Source: Limnobacter thiooxidans (lineage in GTDB: Bacteria; Pseudomonadota; Gammaproteobacteria; Burkholderiales; Burkholderiaceae_B). Taken from it: DNA of 64,000 bases. The stretch lies in contig NZ_AP028947.1 in the NCBI RefSeq assembly GCF_036323495.1, forward strand, positions 3,410,001 to 3,474,000, in the 5' to 3' direction. Positions 59,498 through 64,000 of this stretch are shown piece after piece; position 1 is the first letter of the stretch, and each line of letters begins with the position of its first letter. The notes under the pieces are model-generated. The model did not search any database. It had not been told where the DNA came from and worked only from the letters and a program-made list of their open reading frames with translations. The position numbers were made by a program, and so were the translations under genes.

Positions 59498-60540
59498 AAT
59501 TGACCTATTCCAGATGCACTAACCAAGTCCACGGAATTACCGTATTGGTCATAAATCTTTTTACCGAGGACTTTGCCGGCCTCTTGTGCAAAGTAGCCAC
59601 CCGCGGCAGATGCTACCAATGCGACTCCCCATCCTACTGGCCCGGAGGCAAGCACTAAACCTACTGCAATACTTCCTGCCAAACCCCCGCCTAGGCCACC
59701 CGCCAAACCTATGCCATCAACCCACAACACCTCATTTTTCTTCTTGATATCCTGCGTCGAACCAATCTTCCCGCACGTCCCCGCCACCCCGAACCCGGTC
59801 AGAAGCACGCTTCCACGTTTCGCAAAGCTGCTCAACTTCGCCATGCGTTCTGCGTGCTTAACGAACACGGGTGAAGGGTTCACGCCAACGGCGCGGTTTT
59901 GGTACAGCACGTTGAATGCGTTTTGCCCGCCGTGCATGTGGCGGCCCATCCAACCCAACTTTTTCAGGTGGTTGTTCAATACGTCCTGCTGGCGCAACTG
60001 GTATTGGCGAACACTCAACTTGCCCGCAAGCCGTTCGGTGTTCAACTGCTGCAATTGCCCAATCACTGCACGGTTTTGAACGCCACTGAGGTAACCCAGC
60101 ACACCCAGGCCAGTTCCTGCAAAGTCGGTGACATGCTGGGTGTCGTTGCTCAACCTGGCCAGAAATTCATACACGCCGCGCTCGGCCGGGTCGGCCGGTA
60201 CGAAGCTGCGCGCCGTGTCCACCAAGGCGAATTCACCCCCACCGTTCACCACTTGGCGAATGCGGGCTTTCACAACAGTGGGGTTCATGCACAGAATGGT
60301 GTCGGGGTCATGGGAAATGAAATCGAGCGTGCGTGGGGCTTGGCTGCCCAAGGCCATGCGCGGGTTTTTCACCGTGGGGTTCAGCGCAAGCAGGTAGTCC
60401 AGCAAGGTGGAGAAAATCGGTTCCTGCCCTGGCACAATGCCATAGCTGTGGGCAATGACATCAACAAGTGAATGTTGGGGCTGGGGAATGTAAAACGCGG
60501 GCTTGGTCAGCGACAGTTTGCCAAAGCTGGAATTGAACAT
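59488..60540 (-). CDS. Putative polymorphic toxin with C-terminal hydrophobic hairpin
   Basis: 350 residues. There is no signal peptide. The N-terminal two-thirds is soluble with helical segments (VSGVQNRAVIGQLQQLNTERL region). Residues about 272-325 are strongly hydrophobic and glycine-rich: GIGLAGGLGGGLAGSIAVGL, then GPVGWGVALVASAAGG. They look like a two-helix hairpin, as in pore-forming effectors. The end is YDQYGNSVDLVSASGIGQLC. Nothing in the sequence gives me a named family. The 10-nt overlap with paralog 1, three further paralogs and a decayed copy of this gene support a toxin-immunity interpretation. A function in T6SS or contact-dependent killing is inference. Confidence 0.6.
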   Translation of the reverse strand: MFNSSFGKLSLTKPAFYIPQPQHSLVDVIAHSYGIVPGQEPIFSTLLDYLLALNPTVKNPRMALGSQAPRTLDFISHDPDTILCMNPTVVKARIRQVVNGGGEFALVDTARSFVPADPAERGVYEFLARLSNDTQHVTDFAGTGLGVLGYLSGVQNRAVIGQLQQLNTERLAGKLSVRQYQLRQQDVLNNHLKKLGWMGRHMHGGQNAFNVLYQNRAVGVNPSPVFVKHAERMAKLSSFAKRGSVLLTGFGVAGTCGKIGSTQDIKKKNEVLWVDGIGLAGGLGGGLAGSIAVGLVLASGPVGWGVALVASAAGGYFAQEAGKVLGKKIYDQYGNSVDLVSASGIGQLCS

Positions 60541-60745
60541 GGACAGAATCGGAAGTTGAGCAACCCGACATTCAATCCCTGGGCAGAATTACTGTCAAAA
60601 AACGTGGTTTTGTGTCGCTAGAAGTAGGTAGCTACTGGCATCGCTAGCTTGAGCTGAATTCCGTGATGGTTCAAATCACCGCAGTGCTGTACGCAAAACC
60701 GAGCAAGAAAGAGACTCAACGAACGTTAAGGTGGGGAGAAACTGA

Positions 60746-60821
60746 TGGTGCGGCTGGCGGGGATCGAACCCACGACCCTTGGCTTCGGAGGCCAATACTC
60801 TATCCACTGAGCTACAGCCGC
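60746..60821 (-). tRNA. tRNA-Arg (anticodon CCG)
   Basis: 76 nt including an encoded CCA. The acceptor stem GCGGCTG/CAGCCGC, D-arm GCTC/GAGT, anticodon stem TTGGC/GCCAA with loop CTCCGAA, and T-loop TTCGATC are all in place. The anticodon CCG reads CGG (Arg). Its 3' end points toward the accessory region at 51-60.5 kb, a classic position for island integration, but I found no matching att repeat or integrase. Confidence 0.96.
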
Positions 60822-60900
60822 ACAAGAAGGCGTTAGTGTACACCAGCGCCGGTATCTAGGATACTCACCCCATGTCACGCCAATCCCTCACAAATCAAAA

Positions 60901-63900
60901 ATGAAATTCGCACCAATCCTTCGCTCCAAAGCCCTGCTTATTCCGCTGGCGGCAATCACTTTTATCTACTTGTTCGCCTGGGCCGGGCTTCCGCGGCTGG
61001 TTCACTGGCAAGCCGAAAAGCAGGTGCTGGAACGTTCAGGCCATGTGCTGGCCATGGAATTGCCAGAATTCAACCCGTTTGCACTAACTCTTCGCATCCC
61101 CAAGCTGAGCCTGACCACCCCGGAGGGCGAGCAGCTTGTTGCTTTCGAGCACCTGTTTGTGAATGTGTCGGGCACCGACCTGTTCACGGGCTTGATTGCG
61201 CTGGACCAGATCGACCTGAAAAACCTGAACCTGAATGTGGCACTGCTGCCGGAAGGCAAGCACAACTTCAGCGCCCTGCTGGACGCCTTTAAAACAGACG
61301 AACCCGAAGACCCCAACAGCGAGCCACCTGCCTTTTTGCTCAGCCACCTGTTGATCACCGATGCGGTGGTCGACTTTCAGGACCGCCGCAAACCCGATGG
61401 CCTGAAAACCCGGTTCGAGCCGCTGAACCTTGAATTGCACGACCTGGCCACCCGCTCTGAAAACAATGGCGACTTTGTGCTGGATGCCGTCACAGGGCTG
61501 GACGCGGCATTGAAGCTGCGCACAAAAATCAACCTGGCCGACCCATCTGCTGCCGGTGAGTTTTCACTGACCGGCTTGAACATTGCCAAGCTGGAGCCGC
61601 TGCTCAAGCCCCTGTTGCCCACAGCCCCGCCTGCGGGCACAGCCGACCTGGCCCTGAACTTTGATGTGAATTTGAAAGACGCCAGCGACACCACGCCGCC
61701 GAAAATTTTCGTCAACAACATCAACGCGGAAGTGCGCGATTTCAACATTCAGGCCAAGCCCAAGGGCGCATCGGCCAGCGCGCAGTTTCAAAAGCTGAAA
61801 ATCAACAATGGCAATTTCGACCTTCAAGCCAACAAGGCTGAGCTTGCCAGCATTGCACTGGCTGGGCTGCAACTGAACCACGGCAACAAGGCCAAGGCCA
61901 TTGCATTGAATGCCATTGAGGTGGGGCCGATTACAGTGGACCTGGGTGAACAACATGCGGAAATTCAGGCTGCAACGCTGAAAGGCGGGCAGGTGAATGT
62001 GAGGCGCAATGCCGCAGGCGAACTGGACTTGATGGCCGCGATCAACGACTGGATTCCACCTGCCAAAGGCAATGACAATACAGACAAGCCCACCGAGGCT
62101 GCCAAGCCTTTCACCTACGCGGTGAACACTGTTTCAATTGCCGGCGTGAACGCAGCGTTGGTAGATGAAACCACCAAGCCCGCCTTGAACATTGGCATAA
62201 CCAACATCGGCATTGAAACCAGTGGGGTAACGCAAGACCTGTCCAAGCCCCTGCCCCTGAAAGCCGGCCTGGCCCTGCAAAGCGGCGGCACCGTTGCGGT
62301 GAACGGCACACTGACCCCGGCCACTGCTGCCGCGCAATTCAATGTGGACATCAATGCATTGGCATTGAAACCGGTACAGCCTTTCCTCAGCCAGTTCGTG
62401 AAACTGGACCTGGCCAGCGGCACAATTTCCAGCAAGGGTAAGGCCACCTACAACGCGCAGCAGCAGGGCTACGCCGGCAGCTTTACAGTGGCGGGCCTGC
62501 GCCTGAACGAGGCTGGCAACAACAAGCCCTTCCTTCAGTTCAAGCGCCTGTTTACCCCGGCCCTGAATGTGAATGCCAAGGGCCTGAACATTCAGCGCCT
62601 GACACTGGATGGGCTGGACACCGCGGTGTTGATCGCCAAAGACAAATCGACCAACATCAGCCGCATTCTGGTCAACAATGCTGCCCCCCAAGGCAATGCA
62701 AAGCCCACCGCTGATCAAAAAGCCAAACCCGCAAATGCCAAACCCACCCCGGCAGCCACCGATGCCGCACCCGCATTTGCGGTGAACATTGACCGCTTTG
62801 CCATTGCCAACAGTGAAATGGACTTTGCCGATGAGTCCCTGTTCATTCCCTTCGGCACCCGCATTCACAGCCTGGAAGGTGTGGTGAACGGCTTGTCCAC
62901 CAAGCCCGGCACACGTGGTGAACTGGCCCTGAAAGGTGCCGTCGATGAATTTGGCGAGGCCAATGCACAAGGCGCGCTGAACCTGCTCGACCCCACGGCT
63001 TACATGGACATTGCCGTGAAATTCAGCAACGTGGAAATGAAAAACCTGACCGCCTATTCAGGCACTTTTGCCAACCGCAAAATTGAATCAGGCAAGTTGT
63101 CGATGGACCTAAACTACCAGATTGAAAACCAGCAGTTGAACAGCACCAACAAGGTGATCATCGACAAGCTGACCTTGGGCGAACGGGTAGCAAGCCCACA
63201 GGGCCGTGACCTGCCACTTGAGCTGGCCATCGCCATTCTGGAAGACAGCAACGGCCGCATTGAATTGGGCCTGCCCATCACCGGCAATTTGAACGACCCT
63301 GAATTCAGCTATGGGGCCATTGTGTGGAAAGCAATTGGCAATGTGTTGACCAAGATTGTCACCGCCCCTTTCCGCGCGCTGGGTGCCCTATTTGGCGGGT
63401 CTGAAGAAGACTTGGGCAACGTCACCTTCACCGCCGGGGCCAACACCTTGAGCCCCTCGCAAAAAGAAGGTTTGAAAAAGCTGGGCGAGGCCTTGGGCAC
63501 ACGCCCCAACCTGGCGGTGACCGTGCAAGGCACTTGGGCCCCTGAAGACAAAACTGCGCTTCAAAATGTGCAAATGCGCCGCGCGGTGGCCACCCAGGCA
63601 GGCGAGAAATTGCAGCCAGGTGAAGACCCCGGCCCACTGGCCTTGAACAGCGAAGCAGGCCAGAAAGCCATTGAAGCGCTGTTTGAAAAACGCTTCAGCG
63701 CCGGTGAGCTGGCTTCGCTGAAAACCGGCTTCAGGCAAGCCAACCCGGGCCAGTTGCAACAAGGTACGGCGGGCAAGGCACTGGGGCAAATTACCAACCT
63801 GTTCAAGGACACCCGCGAATTGGGCAGCAGCGAAATCAACGCACTGAAAGGCAAGAACTTCCACGCCGTGCTGGCTCAGAAACTGCAAGATGCAGAAACG

Positions 63901-64000
63901 GTGAGCACCGCGCAATTGCAGGCGCTAGCCACGCAGCGGCAAGTGCAAATCAGTGCGGGTTTGGCGGCGGCCGGCATTGCCGCTGAACGCCTGAAAGTGG
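60901..64000 (+). CDS. DUF748/AsmA-like envelope protein (3' end outside window)
   Basis: The first 1033 residues of a large protein. An N-terminal membrane anchor (AAITFIYLFAWAGLPRLV) follows the ATG at 60901. The rest is a long beta-rich periplasmic region with repeated strand blocks such as FEHLFVNVSGTDLFTGLIALDQI, of the kind seen in AsmA/TamB-like and DUF748 proteins. A KANAKPTPAAT-rich linker interrupts the middle. DUF748 proteins sit between the membranes, and a role in lipid transfer is proposed for related families. It belongs to core chromosome. The frame is still open at the end of the window. Confidence 0.88.
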   Translation, partial: MKFAPILRSKALLIPLAAITFIYLFAWAGLPRLVHWQAEKQVLERSGHVLAMELPEFNPFALTLRIPKLSLTTPEGEQLVAFEHLFVNVSGTDLFTGLIALDQIDLKNLNLNVALLPEGKHNFSALLDAFKTDEPEDPNSEPPAFLLSHLLITDAVVDFQDRRKPDGLKTRFEPLNLELHDLATRSENNGDFVLDAVTGLDAALKLRTKINLADPSAAGEFSLTGLNIAKLEPLLKPLLPTAPPAGTADLALNFDVNLKDASDTTPPKIFVNNINAEVRDFNIQAKPKGASASAQFQKLKINNGNFDLQANKAELASIALAGLQLNHGNKAKAIALNAIEVGPITVDLGEQHAEIQAATLKGGQVNVRRNAAGELDLMAAINDWIPPAKGNDNTDKPTEAAKPFTYAVNTVSIAGVNAALVDETTKPALNIGITNIGIETSGVTQDLSKPLPLKAGLALQSGGTVAVNGTLTPATAAAQFNVDINALALKPVQPFLSQFVKLDLASGTISSKGKATYNAQQQGYAGSFTVAGLRLNEAGNNKPFLQFKRLFTPALNVNAKGLNIQRLTLDGLDTAVLIAKDKSTNISRILVNNAAPQGNAKPTADQKAKPANAKPTPAATDAAPAFAVNIDRFAIANSEMDFADESLFIPFGTRIHSLEGVVNGLSTKPGTRGELALKGAVDEFGEANAQGALNLLDPTAYMDIAVKFSNVEMKNLTAYSGTFANRKIESGKLSMDLNYQIENQQLNSTNKVIIDKLTLGERVASPQGRDLPLELAIAILEDSNGRIELGLPITGNLNDPEFSYGAIVWKAIGNVLTKIVTAPFRALGALFGGSEEDLGNVTFTAGANTLSPSQKEGLKKLGEALGTRPNLAVTVQGTWAPEDKTALQNVQMRRAVATQAGEKLQPGEDPGPLALNSEAGQKAIEALFEKRFSAGELASLKTGFRQANPGQLQQGTAGKALGQITNLFKDTRELGSSEINALKGKNFHAVLAQKLQDAETVSTAQLQALATQRQVQISAGLAAAGIAAERLKV

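Noticed and set aside
60746..60821. Attachment-site repeat of the tRNA 3' end inside the island
   Set aside because: I could not find a second copy by eye between 51 and 60 kb, and no integrase is present.
1..64000. CRISPR arrays, insertion sequences, rRNA
   Set aside because: No regularly spaced repeats, transposase genes or rRNA-like sequence were seen.

Overview
The window looks like part of a chromosome from a beta-proteobacterium of the Burkholderiales. The housekeeping-type genes (HU, a YedK-type SRAP protein, a DUF748/AsmA-like protein, tRNA-Arg, AlkC) and their codon use fit a genome of moderate GC, and a Limnobacter-like organism is plausible. That is an inference, because no marker gene settles the genus.

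1-17.5 kb is ordinary chromosome. It holds the end of a TPR protein facing a class II cyclic-nucleotide-phosphodiesterase-like enzyme; a set that may handle hydrophobic compounds (SBF-family symporter, TonB receptor, TetR regulator, aldehyde dehydrogenase, exported SRPBCC-like protein); the SRAP protein; HU with its terminator; several small membrane or metal-binding proteins; a thioesterase; a Fic enzyme; and an AlkC / alpha-beta hydrolase / AHSA1 gene run.

17.5-30 kb is mixed accessory DNA. It holds two exported proteins, a WYL regulator with a NERD helicase, a TM2 protein, a DUF2778 (Tlde1-like) effector with a small membrane protein that is probably its immunity protein, a Fic gene broken by a single in-frame TAG, a DUF2130 protein and a TM0106-type nuclease/helicase.

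30-51.4 kb is a defence island with two back-to-back systems. The first is a tightly overlapping operon: an ankyrin/sigma-70 fusion, a GHKL (MORC/MutL-like) ATPase, a Z1-domain ATPase, a PD-(D/E)XK protein, an AIPR protein and a Vsr endonuclease, facing a C5-cytosine methyltransferase. The ATPase/Z1/AIPR/Vsr/methylase set resembles restriction-like systems already noted by comparative genomics. A primary-type sigma factor with ankyrin repeats, translationally coupled to such a system, is the most unusual thing in the window. The second is a complete type I Zorya system (zorA-zorB-zorC-zorD) with a small unknown gene downstream. The extreme C-termini of the sigma fusion and of ZorC appear to share a small domain.

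51.8-60.5 kb holds a VIT/VWA protein, an AbiE toxin-antitoxin pair with a clear palindromic operator, an M23 peptidase with a lipoprotein, an orphan AbiEi-like antitoxin, and a putative membrane-active toxin followed by four tandem paralogous membrane proteins. A decayed copy of the toxin lies between the paralogs, which suggests repeated duplication of a toxin-immunity unit. tRNA-Arg(CCG) and the start of a DUF748 protein, cut by the window end, mark the return to core chromosome.

No CRISPR array, insertion sequence, rRNA or integrase was recognised.
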